DNA of 64,000 nt from Priestia aryabhattai B8W22 (GCF_000956595.1 NZ_JYOO01000021.1:32974-96973), one strand, 5' to 3'; counted from the first letter of the stretch, positions 45,122-53,557 are shown. The notes: generated by a model not told the origin, from the letters alone. Translations and numbers: made by a program.

Positions 45122-45508
45122 TTGTCTTATAGCATGAAGGAAATGAATGAAAAAACCGGGCTTTCCGCACCGACTTTACGCTACTATGAAAAAGAAGGCA
45201 TTCTTCCTTTTGTAGAGCGTGATGAAAATGGAAAGCGCCTCTATAATGATACGAATATTGAATGGATTCGTTTTATCTTAGCTCTGCGTTCAACGGGCAT
45301 GCCGCTTGCAGAAATCAAGCGCTATGTAGAGCTCTATAAACAAGGCGAAAGCACGATTAAAGAACGAAAAAACATGATGCTTCAGCACAAAGAAGCAGTG
45401 GAAGAAGAAATGGCCAAAACTTTTAAATACCTTGAACAAATTAACTATAAGCTCGCTTTGTACGACTCACTAGAAGCAAAATTAACGCAAAAAGAAATTA
45501 AAATTTAA
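45122..45508 (+). CDS. MerR-family regulator (AdhR/NmlR-like)
   Basis: 128 residues. N-terminal MerR helix-turn-helix and wing (MKEMNEKTGLSAPTLRYYEKEGILPFVERDENGKRLY), then the LALRSTGMPLAEIKRY block and a coiled-coil dimer helix, as in AdhR-type aldehyde sensors. There is no conserved effector Cys in the part visible. TTG start behind GGGAGTG. It faces an aldo/keto reductase gene whose promoter has a MerR-type 19-base spacer and a matching dyad, so that gene is the likely target. Confidence 0.9.
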   Translation: MSYSMKEMNEKTGLSAPTLRYYEKEGILPFVERDENGKRLYNDTNIEWIRFILALRSTGMPLAEIKRYVELYKQGESTIKERKNMMLQHKEAVEEEMAKTFKYLEQINYKLALYDSLEAKLTQKEIKI

Positions 45509-45512
45509 ACAT

Positions 45513-45543
45513 AAAAGTCCGCAGGTGCACCTGCGGACTTTTT
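45513..45543. terminator. Bidirectional terminator
   Basis: AAAAGTCCGCAGGTGCACCTGCGGACTTTT, a near-continuous palindrome, between convergent merR and aldo/keto reductase genes. Confidence 0.9.
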
Positions 45544-45544
45544 A

Positions 45545-46507
45545 TTAATACAGTGAATTTACGGTATTCAACAGCTCTTCTGGCCATGTCCAATCGCTAA
45601 TTTCAACCGCATCTGTTACGTGATACAATTTACTAGCCCCGATAATGCTTGATGTTACAGCCGGTTGATTTAGCACCCATGAAAGAGCAAACTGAGACAA
45701 GCTTACTTCATTTTTTTCTGCTAACTTGCGATACTGCTCCACCAGCTGAAAGTTTCGATCTGTAAAGTAGTTTCGCAGCAGCTTTTCACCATGCGCAGCG
45801 CGGCTTTCTGGCGGCACGTCATTTGATGTTTTATATTTTCCTGAAAGCATGCCGCGCGCTAACGGACTGTATACCATAACGCCTACACCTTCAGATTGAC
45901 TAAACGGCAGCAGCTCTTGTTCAATTTCACGAGAGAGAAGATTGTACTGAGGCTGAACGGAAATAAATTTTTCAAGATTCATTTTGTCACTAATATGATG
46001 AGACTTTGTGATTTGCCACGCGGCATAATTGGAGCAGCCAATATAACGAACTTTGCCTTGACGAACTAAATCATCTAGCGTGCGAAGCGTTTCTTCCATA
46101 GGTGTATGGTGATCAAAAAGATGAACTTGATAAAGATCAATATAATCCGTCTGCAGTCGTCGCAGCTGATTATCCACTTCTCTCATAATATGAGTGCGTG
46201 AAAGACCTTTATCATTTTTTCCTTTTCCTACGGCAATGCCGACTTTTGTCGCAAGCACAACATCGTCTCTTTTTCCTTTTAACGCACGTCCAATAATTTC
46301 TTCAGATTCCCCAGTGCCATATCTAAACTCTTCGTCTTGCCCTTTTCCGTAATAGTTGGCTGTGTCAATAAAGTTAATGCCGTTTTCAATGGCGCTATGT
46401 AAAATAGCCGCCGACGCTTTTTCATCAATCCATCGTCCAAACGCCATCGTACCTAGACATAAATTTGATACTTCCAAACCTGTTGTTCCAAGCTTTCGAT
46501 ATTGCAT
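45545..46507 (-). CDS. Aldo/keto reductase, MerR-controlled
   Basis: 320 residues from ATG 46507, with AGGAGAGG upstream; the longer frame to 46552 would run into the promoter. TIM-barrel AKR of the YccK/IolS-like group: DTANYYGKG with Asp and Tyr, LATKVG with Lys, YQVHLFDHHTP with His, and SIIGASKLYH at the cofactor site. It likely reduces toxic aldehydes. It converges on the merR gene, and the promoter architecture is that of a MerR-activated gene. Confidence 0.92.
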   Translation of the reverse strand: MQYRKLGTTGLEVSNLCLGTMAFGRWIDEKASAAILHSAIENGINFIDTANYYGKGQDEEFRYGTGESEEIIGRALKGKRDDVVLATKVGIAVGKGKNDKGLSRTHIMREVDNQLRRLQTDYIDLYQVHLFDHHTPMEETLRTLDDLVRQGKVRYIGCSNYAAWQITKSHHISDKMNLEKFISVQPQYNLLSREIEQELLPFSQSEGVGVMVYSPLARGMLSGKYKTSNDVPPESRAAHGEKLLRNYFTDRNFQLVEQYRKLAEKNEVSLSQFALSWVLNQPAVTSSIIGASKLYHVTDAVEISDWTWPEELLNTVNSLY

Positions 46508-46547
46508 CGATATCCTCTCCTTTTTATGGCTGTCTTTACTCTCTCTT

Positions 46548-46578
46548 ATCATACACCTTAACGTTCACTTTAAGACAA
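46548..46578 (-). promoter_or_regulatory. MerR-type promoter with 19-base spacer and AdhR-like dyad
   Basis: Minus strand: TTGTCT, 19-base spacer, TATGAT. The spacer contains CTTAAAGTGAACGTTAAG, an imperfect dyad centred between the two hexamers. Over-long spacers of 19 bases are the hallmark of MerR-activated promoters. A related half-site sequence (CTTAAAGTAAGTTTTACG) lies near 45080-45097 upstream of merR. Confidence 0.82.
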
Positions 46579-46603
46579 GCCTTAAGCGTGCGTGCATATA
46601 CAA

Positions 46604-46640
46604 AAAACGGCTAGGAACAGGCAGTGCTTCTAGCCGTTTT
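46604..46640 (-). terminator. Terminator after the split CPBP gene
   Basis: AAAACGGCTAG paired with CTAGCCGTTTT around 15 bases, followed by T6 on the minus strand. Confidence 0.75.
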
Positions 46641-46734
46641 CGGGTTCATTTTCCGCTTATTTTTTTGTAATTCGCTTCTTTAGTATACATAATATGGTAA
46701 GATAAATCATAGCTTACTTGTCACCGAAACTATA

Positions 46735-47416
46735 TTAAGCTGCCGCTGTTAAAATAACGGCAATTCCATTAAGACAAGCGTGAATGATCATACTCGGAAG
46801 CAGCGACTTTGTTTTTTCGTACACCCATGCAAACACGAGACCTGATAAAAAGTTAACGGGCAAGGTATTGTACGTTGGAATATGCACTAGCATAAAGATA
46901 AACGAACTTCCCACTAATCCAAACACAATCCCTCCTTTACGTTTCAGCCACGTATAAAAAAATCCTCGGTAGATAATCTCTTCATAAAAAGGTGAGATTA
47001 CAGCAGCTGAAACAAAAGCAAGTATAAATGAAAACAGCGACAGGTCATGCTGTAAACTGGCTTGTTTTTTTATTTTCATACGTCATACCAAACCATTCCA
47101 TTAGCACAACAATTGCCACGCTTCCTAAAATCAGCACAAAAAGCCAAAAAAGAATGCGCGGCCAGTGCCGTTTTGAAAACGATTGAAAACCAATTTTTCT
47201 ATCATCAGCCTGAACCATCAGCCCGTACAGAGCTGATAAAAACACAGCTGCCATAACAAACCCAGTAGCTGTTCCAGCATAAAGGTCATTTTTAAACAGG
47301 GAATGTAAAGCATCCTGCAATATGCCTTCAATTAAGATAGGCACACCAACAAACGTGACGACCAGCATAATTACGAATGATTTTATTGTCCATAATCCTT
47401 GATTTTTTTGTTTCAA
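46735..47416 (-). pseudogene. CPBP intramembrane metalloprotease split by an A7 homopolymer frameshift
   Basis: Two overlapping frames make one protein. The first (47045-47416, TTG start behind GGGAGG) gives the N-terminal helices and ends YENKKTSQFTA. The second (46735-47079) gives the catalytic half with EEIIYRG and HACLNG. Removing one A from the A7 run (T7 at 47065-47071 on the plus strand) joins them into a normal ~225-residue CPBP protein. The promoter is of MerR type. It may be a true pseudogene, a slippage-controlled gene, or a sequencing error. Confidence 0.8.
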
Positions 47417-47445
47417 TTTACTTCGCCTCCCTTTTACATATATTC

Positions 47446-47476
47446 AGTGTAAAAGGTGACGTGACGTTACCTGCAA
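47446..47476 (-). promoter_or_regulatory. MerR-type promoter of the CPBP gene with palindromic operator
   Basis: Minus strand: TTGCAG, 19-base spacer, TACACT. On the plus strand the region reads GGTGACGTGACGTTACC, a 17-bp dyad with seven of eight pairs matching. It lies between the CPBP gene and the divergent merR-MFS genes and could control both. Confidence 0.78.
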
Positions 47477-47499
47477 GCATTTTTTTGGAGGGGTTAAAA

Positions 47500-48243
47500 A
47501 TGATTTATTTTTCTACTGGGCAAGCCGCTAAAAAATTAGGCCTCACGGTCCGTACGCTTCGTTACTACGATCAAATTGGCTTGCTTCATCCAACGACAAA
47601 ATCAGAAAATGGAAAACGCTCCTACTCAGAAACGGATTTAGTCACACTAGAGAAAATTACTTTGTTAAAAAACTTAGCCGTTTCTTTGCGAGATATTGAA
47701 CTTATTCTTCACAAAGTGAGTATCGATGAACTTCTAGCCATTCATCAGCAAAAACTTCAGCAAAAAGCGATGGAAATTCGACAAGCTTTAGAACACACCC
47801 ACACTCTTCGCAACAGTATAAAAATAGAAGGTGAATTAAACTGGAAGCAGCTCCTTCCTTTAGTTCACAATCAGCCTACTACACAAAGCAGCTGGACTGA
47901 TCTGCTTTCGCTTTCAATAGAAGAAAGAGAGATTCTGCAGCATGATTTGCCTAAAATGGAGAATGCGAGTGCCGATAAATGGATTAACATCATAAAACGA
48001 GTTCAGCTTTGCTTAAAGCATCAGCGTGTACCTCAATCTGAAGATGGACAGCTGCTTGCAGCAGATATTCTGCTTTTATCAGCTGAACTATTTGGGCAGC
48101 ATACCGCTTTAGAAGAAACTTTTTGGGATATTCGCAAATCTCCTGAGGCATCTAGTTCACTTAATCTCTACCCTATTGACAGCGAAGTCCTTCAATTTAT
48201 TGAAGATGCGATTATTTTTTACGAACAACATATAAAGGAATGA
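47500..48243 (+). CDS. MerR-family regulator with effector domain
   Basis: 247 residues from ATG 47500 (GGAGGGG six bases upstream). N-terminal MerR domain (STGQAAKKLGLTVRTLRYYDQIGLLHP), then LKNLAVSLRDIELIL, a coiled coil (~75-125), and a ~120-residue C-terminal helical domain of the kind that binds drugs. It is divergent from the CPBP gene and cotranscribed with the MFS gene that follows, a common drug-efflux arrangement. Confidence 0.9.
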   Translation: MIYFSTGQAAKKLGLTVRTLRYYDQIGLLHPTTKSENGKRSYSETDLVTLEKITLLKNLAVSLRDIELILHKVSIDELLAIHQQKLQQKAMEIRQALEHTHTLRNSIKIEGELNWKQLLPLVHNQPTTQSSWTDLLSLSIEEREILQHDLPKMENASADKWINIIKRVQLCLKHQRVPQSEDGQLLAADILLLSAELFGQHTALEETFWDIRKSPEASSSLNLYPIDSEVLQFIEDAIIFYEQHIKE

Positions 48244-48267
48244 AGGTATTGAAAAAAGAAAAGCTGT

Positions 48268-49485
48268 TTGCTAATTCTTCTTAATAAAAAATTATTTATT
48301 TCAAGTACTGCGGCAAGCTTCGGAGATTTATTTGATATGTTTGCGGTGATGACGCTTTTTACATACGTGTGGCACGCAAATTCCCTCTGGATTACGCTTA
48401 TTCCTGTCGCGTACGCTTTGCCTAGCATCCTGCTAAGTCAACCAGCAGGAAATTTAGCGGACCGCTACGATAAAGTACAGCTGATGTTTCTGTCTGAACT
48501 AGTCCGTCTTCTGTTCACATGTCTTTTATTTTTCACAAATGAACCGCTTTTGGCACTTGGGGTGCTGACGCTGCGCTCTATGAGTTCTGTTATGAAAGTG
48601 CCCGCACAGCTGGCTTACGTTCGAGAAGTGGTCAAAGAAGATCAGCTGCTGCAGGCCTCTACTTTACAAAACATTATGTTTCAAATTGCCAAAGTTGTGG
48701 GGCCGTTTCTCGGAGCCGCCGCGCTGACGATTACAACGCCAAAAGCATGCATTTTAGTTAATGCCGCAGCTTGTATGATTTCTATTGGCGTGCTGTTTTC
48801 ACTTAAAAAAGCAGGTAAGAACATTCAAGGGCAAGCTGCTCGTTCTTCCCATCAAGCGAAAGAAACGTACTCAAATGGCTGGAAAATCGTTTTTCAGCAC
48901 TCAATCCTTTTACGCGTCATTATGTTGTTTCACCTTTCGTATTTTGTAGTCATGCTTGTTGACGCTCAAATTAGCATCTTCCTTCGAGATGTGCTGCCTC
49001 ACCATCCGGAAACGCTCGGCTGGCTGCTTTCTGGAATCGGGCTGGGAGCGCTAATAACAGGAGTATATCTTAATAGAAAAAAACAGGTTCACCATCCATT
49101 TAGACTTTTATCACTTGGACTGCTTCTATTTGGAAGTTCTTTATTTTTTATTAGCAGCTTTAACCCAGCCGTTATGTCGCGCTATTTTATCTTGATTGCT
49201 GCACCTATCGGGGGCGCCGGAGTTGGGCTTAATTTGCTGCTGTTTAACTATATCGTTCAAAAGTACAGCGACAAAGAACACCTAGGAAAAGTGTACGGAT
49301 TCATTAATACCTTAACGAGTGCCGTTTTACTTACTGCTCCTCTTCTTGGAGGCATGGTCGTAAAGCTTGCAGGTGCTCAGACGACTTTTTTAACGGCGGC
49401 AATCATCGTAGTAGTCGTTGGCTTTGTGAGTATGGTAATGCCGCTGCGTGATAAACCGAAAAGAAACGTTCAGATTGACGCATAA
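48268..49485 (+). CDS. MFS efflux transporter, partner of the MerR regulator
   Basis: About 405 residues, 12 helices, with QPAGNLADRYDKVQLM as the MFS loop 2-3 motif. It resembles MFS_3-type exporters (macrolide or enterobactin-like). The start is uncertain: the good ribosome site (AAGGAATGAAGG) precedes TTG 48249, whose frame ends after 12 codons, while the long frame opens at TTG 48268 without a site. A small frameshift or leader peptide near the start is possible. Twenty-odd bases after merR. Confidence 0.85.
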   Translation: MLILLNKKLFISSTAASFGDLFDMFAVMTLFTYVWHANSLWITLIPVAYALPSILLSQPAGNLADRYDKVQLMFLSELVRLLFTCLLFFTNEPLLALGVLTLRSMSSVMKVPAQLAYVREVVKEDQLLQASTLQNIMFQIAKVVGPFLGAAALTITTPKACILVNAAACMISIGVLFSLKKAGKNIQGQAARSSHQAKETYSNGWKIVFQHSILLRVIMLFHLSYFVVMLVDAQISIFLRDVLPHHPETLGWLLSGIGLGALITGVYLNRKKQVHHPFRLLSLGLLLFGSSLFFISSFNPAVMSRYFILIAAPIGGAGVGLNLLLFNYIVQKYSDKEHLGKVYGFINTLTSAVLLTAPLLGGMVVKLAGAQTTFLTAAIIVVVVGFVSMVMPLRDKPKRNVQIDA

Positions 49486-49684
49486 AAAATATCTTTCCTT
49501 ATTCCCTTGCAGCTGGCTGGATTTTAGGGACAATGATTTTGCTAGGAAACTCTTTTTATACGAGAAGATACTTACATAGAAGAACAGTCAAAAAGTAAAT
49601 ATCAGTCTGGAGCCGTATATACAAACCTTCATTCGGTTATGGTAAAATAGATAAGCAAAAACTGGATGTAAGGAGATTTTTAGT

Positions 49685-49966
49685 TTGAAAACGGGATTAA
49701 TATCTGGCATTATATCTTTAATTATTGTAATTATCATTTCTATTACAGCAGGCAACTGGCAGTATATTTACTATATTTCAGGCCCTCTTGGCATATTACT
49801 TACGGCAATTGCACTCGTAACCTTACTGGATACATTTCGATTTGAAACGAGAGGACCTTACTTTACCCCGGTCCGGCAGCGAGAGGATACAGAATGGATG
49901 AAACGTTTTATTATTGCAGCCGTTCCTCATTTAGTTGCTTCTTGTATTTGTATTTTATTTTTATAG
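49685..49966 (+). CDS. DUF5316-like small membrane protein
   Basis: 93 residues, TTG start eight bases after AAGGAG. Three helices: LISGIISLIIVIIISIT, YISGPLGILLTAIALVTL, FIIAAVPHLVASCICILFL, with a central hydrophilic loop. The pattern resembles the DUF5316 family of Bacillus; role unknown. Its stop codon is five bases from repeat copy C. Confidence 0.75.
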   Translation: MKTGLISGIISLIIVIIISITAGNWQYIYYISGPLGILLTAIALVTLLDTFRFETRGPYFTPVRQREDTEWMKRFIIAAVPHLVASCICILFL

Positions 49967-49971
49967 AGCTC

Positions 49972-50307
49972 AAAAAAGGTTAAAACATAACGAAATGAAG
50001 CTAACCTAAAGACGAATAAATGAGATACATGAGCTGAACCGCTTGTTACACCGCAGTTGATTTCCGTGCAAGGCTTCGCTTTCCGCGGGCGGCTGCTGAG
50101 CCTCCTCGTCGCTTGGCTCCTGCGGGGTCTCACCTCTTCCGCTTGTCCCGCAGGAGTCTTCGCCTTGCCCTCCAATCAACTGCTAGAAGGAACGAAACAG
50201 ATAAAACTATATTCACCATCGTAAAAAAAACGAACCACTAATCAAACATGTTAATTAGTGGTTCGTTTTTCACTTGCGCTAAAGTACTTTTGTCACAGCT
50301 TCTTTTC
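49972..50307 (-). repeat. Dispersed structured repeat, copy C
   Basis: A 336-bp relative of copy B. The core (50052-50185) has the same order of blocks and an outer stem GCAGTTGATT/AATCAACTGC that is perfect here. The right hairpin (50226-50270) keeps pairing despite several changes relative to copy B (CACTAAT/ATTAGTG in place of CATTCAT/ATGAATG). Terminal repeats are decayed (TTTTGTCACAGCTTCTTTT against AAAAAAGGTTAAAACATAA). It fills the space between two convergent stop codons. Confidence 0.88.
50226..50270. terminator. Terminator hairpin of repeat copy C, downstream of the GH32 gene
   Basis: AAAAACGAACCACTAAT paired with its complement around 11 bases, T5 on both strands. Confidence 0.85.
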
Positions 50308-50311
50308 TCAT

Positions 50312-51790
50312 TTACGAAATGCCGCGCGACATACCGTAATAATCAATGCGGTAATCCACAGCTCCTTCTGCAAATACATTTACAGCTGATTTGGAATCTT
50401 TTTTCGGGAATACCCGGGAAGTGAAGACAATTTTGCCGCCGTTTATATAAATTTCGACGATGCTTTTGTCGACAAATACGCGAACATCGACTTCGTTTGA
50501 CGCCGTCCATTTTTCAGAGCGAACCACACCGTATTCCGTTGCATATTGATGGTGGAATGAAGAACGGTCGAGTCTGACTTCTTGCTTTTCTGTATCAAAC
50601 ACGAGGCGAAGCTCTTCTTCTTTACTATTAAACAGCTCTAAACCAAACTGTTTGGCCCCTATCTCGCGGAACTTCATATTGATTTCATAGGCATTGTTTG
50701 TTGCTTCATCAATGATCACTTCTTCATTTTTTAGCGTTCCTCTAAAATGAACCGCTTGATCTCGAAGCTTATTTAACTCTTCTACAGGCTTTTGAACAAG
50801 TTCATTTCCTTCAAGCGAAAGCTCACGAGGAAGCGTTAATGCATGAGCCCATCCGTATTCGTCTGACGGATAGTCAACGTCCGGGTTTCCAATCCATGCG
50901 AATAGCAAGCGACGTCCGCTTTCATCTTGGAACGTTTGCGGTGCATAAAAGTCAAACCCTTTATCAATTTCCCGGTAATACTCCATTTCAAACGTTAAAC
51001 TCTCCACATCAAATGTTCCCACCGCGTAAATCACATTATAAATATTATGAAAATCGTGGCCATCCGCTTTGATTCCCTGCGGTGAAAAGACAAACACATC
51101 TTTACCGTCCAGTTTAAAATAATCCGGGCACTCCCACATATATCCAAAGCCAGGAAGCGATGTTTTAACTTCGCCTTTAAATGACCACTGAAGCGCATCG
51201 CTTGATTCATATACAATTAATGCGCCCGTTTCGTTTTCACGCTGAGCGCCTAGCAGCATATAATATGTATCATTTTCTTTCCATACTTTCGGATCGCGCA
51301 CATGTCCTGTATACCCATCAGGAACGCCTCGTACCGCTGGGTTATGCATGTACTTTTCCACGCTTCCATCTTCTTTTAGTATCGCGATACATTGATTAGC
51401 TGAACGCGAGCCGTCTTCGTATTTGACATTACCCGTATAAAACAGCAGCCCTTGACCATCTTTTTCGATCGCGCCGCCTGAGTATGCGCCGTGCGATTCA
51501 TATTCTTCCGTTGGCGTTAACGCAACCGGAAGGCGCTCCCACGTTACTAAATCCGTAGATTTCACATGAGCCCAGTGCTTCATTCCATGCATCGCACCGT
51601 ACGGATACCATTGATAGAACACGTGATATTCACCGTTTAATTGAATCAATCCGTTTGGATCATTCATCAGCCCGTACTGTGGATGAATATGATAAATCGG
51701 CTGCCAATTGTCTTTAATTGCTTTGTCTTTTAATGCTTCTAACTCTCCAGATTTTGCTTCTAAAATCGTTCTGTACTTCGATTCACCCAT
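50312..51790 (-). CDS. sacA: Sucrose-6-phosphate hydrolase / beta-fructofuranosidase (GH32)
   Basis: 492 residues from ATG 51790 (GGAGGG nine bases upstream). Five-blade propeller plus C-terminal beta sandwich. The three GH32 acids are visible: Asp in MNDPNG, Asp in HVRDPKVW and Glu in WECPDYF. There is no signal peptide, so it acts in the cytosol on sucrose-6-phosphate or sucrose. No PTS or sugar regulator gene is adjacent. sacA/scrB is the likely name; a fructan-degrading role is less likely without secretion. Confidence 0.92.
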   Translation of the reverse strand: MGESKYRTILEAKSGELEALKDKAIKDNWQPIYHIHPQYGLMNDPNGLIQLNGEYHVFYQWYPYGAMHGMKHWAHVKSTDLVTWERLPVALTPTEEYESHGAYSGGAIEKDGQGLLFYTGNVKYEDGSRSANQCIAILKEDGSVEKYMHNPAVRGVPDGYTGHVRDPKVWKENDTYYMLLGAQRENETGALIVYESSDALQWSFKGEVKTSLPGFGYMWECPDYFKLDGKDVFVFSPQGIKADGHDFHNIYNVIYAVGTFDVESLTFEMEYYREIDKGFDFYAPQTFQDESGRRLLFAWIGNPDVDYPSDEYGWAHALTLPRELSLEGNELVQKPVEELNKLRDQAVHFRGTLKNEEVIIDEATNNAYEINMKFREIGAKQFGLELFNSKEEELRLVFDTEKQEVRLDRSSFHHQYATEYGVVRSEKWTASNEVDVRVFVDKSIVEIYINGGKIVFTSRVFPKKDSKSAVNVFAEGAVDYRIDYYGMSRGIS

Positions 51791-52119
51791 TTCTTCAATC
51801 CCTCCAGCATCTAAAAAAAAAGAGAACGTATTCTCCTTGCACTCTATGATATAAAATTTCAAGTGAAAATGCTACCGAAGAACGAATGTTGTCGTTTTCT
51901 TGTGTCGGATTTTATAGATAAGTTTTTTTCTGTTTTTATAGCAGAAAAGAAGGTTTTTCTGTCAGGTGGTTGAATACTATATACAATCAAATTTCACCAG
52001 CCTGTACGAGCGTCCGACGGCACTTGCAGATTTTTTTAGCGAATCATTTGCGTTTTACAGGAAGTATTCAACAAAATGGTAAACCCTTCATATTACATAT
52101 TATAAAAGGAGGAAATGTC
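51791..52119. promoter_or_regulatory. Divergent leader region sacA / ytxH
   Basis: No gene seen. On the sacA side, a GAGAA-TACG-TTCTC dyad followed by T9 (minus strand, ~51815-51837) could be an operator for a LacI-type repressor or a small attenuator. On the ytxH side, GTTGAATAC (51969-51977) pairs with GTATTCAAC (52063-52071), and inside them CCTGTA pairs with TACAGG, so a ~100-base folded leader RNA is possible. Confidence 0.45.
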
Positions 52120-52593
52120 ATGACAAAAGAAAACGTAAAAGAAACAGTAGGTAAAGAAACAAAAGGTGGAAGCAAAGAGTTATTAGTCGGCACGCTAGTA
52201 GGTAGCGTAGTGGGTGTAACAACAGCTTTACTAGTAGCGCCAAAGTCAGGAAAAGAGCTGCGTGCTTCTATTCAAGACGGAGCGAATCAAGCACTTGCTA
52301 AAACAGGTCAAGTGAAAGAAACGGTATATGCAAAAGGCCAAGACCTCAAACAGCGCACGGCTCGTCTTTCACAAAAAGTCTCCGAACAGTCTTCGCAAGT
52401 TGTCAACAAAGTGAAATCTCTGCGCACTGCTAAAGAACAGCCGCTTGCAGAAACGGCTGCAGCAGAAGAGCTTGAAACGACAGAAATCGTTCAAGATCCT
52501 GTTCTTGAAGCTGAAGCGGTGCAAGAAGAATTAAATACAATTACGCAAGAAGTAAGTGACTTAGAACAATCTGTCGATGAAACAAGACGTTAA
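52120..52593 (+). CDS. ytxH: YtxH-family stress protein
   Basis: 157 residues from ATG 52120 (AAAGGAGG upstream; the longer frame from 51970 would translate the leader). A glycine-rich hydrophobic helix (ELLVGTLVGSVVGVTTALLVAPKSGKELR) is the YtxH signature. It is followed by a long amphipathic and coiled region and an acidic tail (VSDLEQSVDETRR). B. subtilis ytxH belongs to the general-stress set; I see no clear SigB promoter here. Confidence 0.88.
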   Translation: MTKENVKETVGKETKGGSKELLVGTLVGSVVGVTTALLVAPKSGKELRASIQDGANQALAKTGQVKETVYAKGQDLKQRTARLSQKVSEQSSQVVNKVKSLRTAKEQPLAETAAAEELETTEIVQDPVLEAEAVQEELNTITQEVSDLEQSVDETRR

Positions 52594-52598
52594 CAACA

Positions 52599-52626
52599 AG
52601 CTGTAGAGATATCTCTACAGCTTTTA
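52599..52626 (+). terminator. Terminator after ytxH
   Basis: AGCTGTAGAGAT followed at once by its complement ATCTCTACAGCT, then TTTTA. Confidence 0.7.
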
Positions 52627-52636
52627 TGTATATTCG

Positions 52637-52975
52637 CTACCCTTCCTTCCACCCTTCAAAAAAATAGCCTCCGTACGGACACGGCTCTGATTCCGGCAGT
52701 TCTTCATAATGCTGTCCGCTGTAATACTTCGCCAGCACGATCTTAGGCTTAAAAGCCGCTACCCCTTCACTGTCTTCTTTTTCCGCTCCCCTTTCTCTCA
52801 TCAAACAAAAAATATCCATTCCCGCAAACTCTCCGTACCCTTGATAGCACGACTCATAATAAACTTTACCAGGTGTCACCAAATAACACTCCCGCTGCCA
52901 CGACGGCTGCTTACTGTAAACACTCGCAATACTTATTCCACTCACTGCACACTTCCAGCTGCAAATTCCAACCAT
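52637..52975 (-). CDS. Conserved hypothetical cysteine-containing protein
   Basis: 112 residues from ATG 52975, behind GGAGGCG. Cysteines in MVGICSWKCAVSG, QRECYLV, ESCYQGYG, DIFCLM and SEPCPYGGYF suggest a fold stabilised by metal or disulfides; aromatic residues are abundant. The end CPYGGYFFEGW looks conserved-type. I do not recognise a named family. Confidence 0.7.
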   Translation of the reverse strand: MVGICSWKCAVSGISIASVYSKQPSWQRECYLVTPGKVYYESCYQGYGEFAGMDIFCLMRERGAEKEDSEGVAAFKPKIVLAKYYSGQHYEELPESEPCPYGGYFFEGWKEG

Positions 52976-53090
52976 ACAACGCCTCCAACGACTTGATAGT
53001 CTATTCATCTACAACTTTTGATAAAATCAAACATTCTTTAAAATGGAAAGAATTCTCTTTTCCGCCTAAAAAATCACACTACCAGATACC

Positions 53091-53125
53091 CTGTCTCCTT
53101 GGCTGCTTTTTAGCCAAGGAGACAG
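53091..53125. repeat. Perfect 14-bp inverted repeat without T run
   Basis: CTGTCTCCTTGGCT, seven-base loop, AGCCAAGGAGACAG. No poly-T on either side, so it is not an ordinary terminator. It lies ~115 bases upstream of the minus-strand cysteine-containing gene and could be an operator or a leader hairpin. Confidence 0.7.
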
Positions 53126-53146
53126 AGATACATCGATAGAAATAAA

Positions 53147-53188
53147 AAAGGTCTGATAAATCGACCATTTATGGTGATTATCAGACCT
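53147..53188 (-). terminator. Terminator
   Basis: AGGTCTGATA paired with TATCAGACCT around ~20 bases, with T6 on the minus strand; the stop codon of the upstream gene lies in the stem. Confidence 0.75.
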
Positions 53189-53441
53189 CAAGTTTTTCTG
53201 CATTTGAGCGGCTTATTTGCTGTTCAAGCGATTTAGCCAGCAGTACAATTTCATGATCTACATATTTTGTTTTGATTTCTTCAATTTCCATTAATGTTTT
53301 AGAAAAACTTTCTGCGTTATTTCCCTGTCTGTGTTGCACATCTTTAAAGAAATCAAGCAGTGCCTCGTTAGACTGCATTGGACGGCTAAAATCAATCGTG
53401 TACATTTTGTACCCCAGTGTTAAATTTGTTGTAGTTGTCAT
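53181..53441 (-). CDS. Small hypothetical protein (86 aa)
   Basis: Starts at ATG 53441, seven bases after GGGGGAAAT. Polar N-terminus (MTTTTNLTLGYKMYTIDF) and a largely helical remainder (LLDFFKDVQHRQG, LMEIEEIKTKYVDHEIVLLAKSLEQQI). Cytosolic; no family recognised. Confidence 0.7.
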   Translation of the reverse strand: MTTTTNLTLGYKMYTIDFSRPMQSNEALLDFFKDVQHRQGNNAESFSKTLMEIEEIKTKYVDHEIVLLAKSLEQQISRSNAEKLEV

Positions 53442-53557
53442 AATTATTTCCCCCATTCTTCCTATAGTGATATATCTTCTACTCTTTACCCTTTAATTCC
53501 TTCTTTTTAACCTAAATTAATTAATTTTTTTAAAAAAACTTCCCATTATAAGAAAAA

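Noticed and set aside
47065..47071. Programmed -1 frameshift at the A7 run of the CPBP gene
   Set aside because: The zero-frame codons read AAA AAA ACA, not A AAA AAC, and the required shift is +1, so the classic slippery heptamer is not in frame. A plain indel is simpler.
49509..49597. Short open stretch encoding AAGWILGTMILLGNSF and a basic tail
   Set aside because: Could be a decayed membrane-protein fragment, but it is too short and has no start signals to support a call.
51838..51855. Possible cre site TGAAAATGCTACCG upstream of sacA
   Set aside because: Three mismatches to the 14-base consensus, including core positions; too weak.
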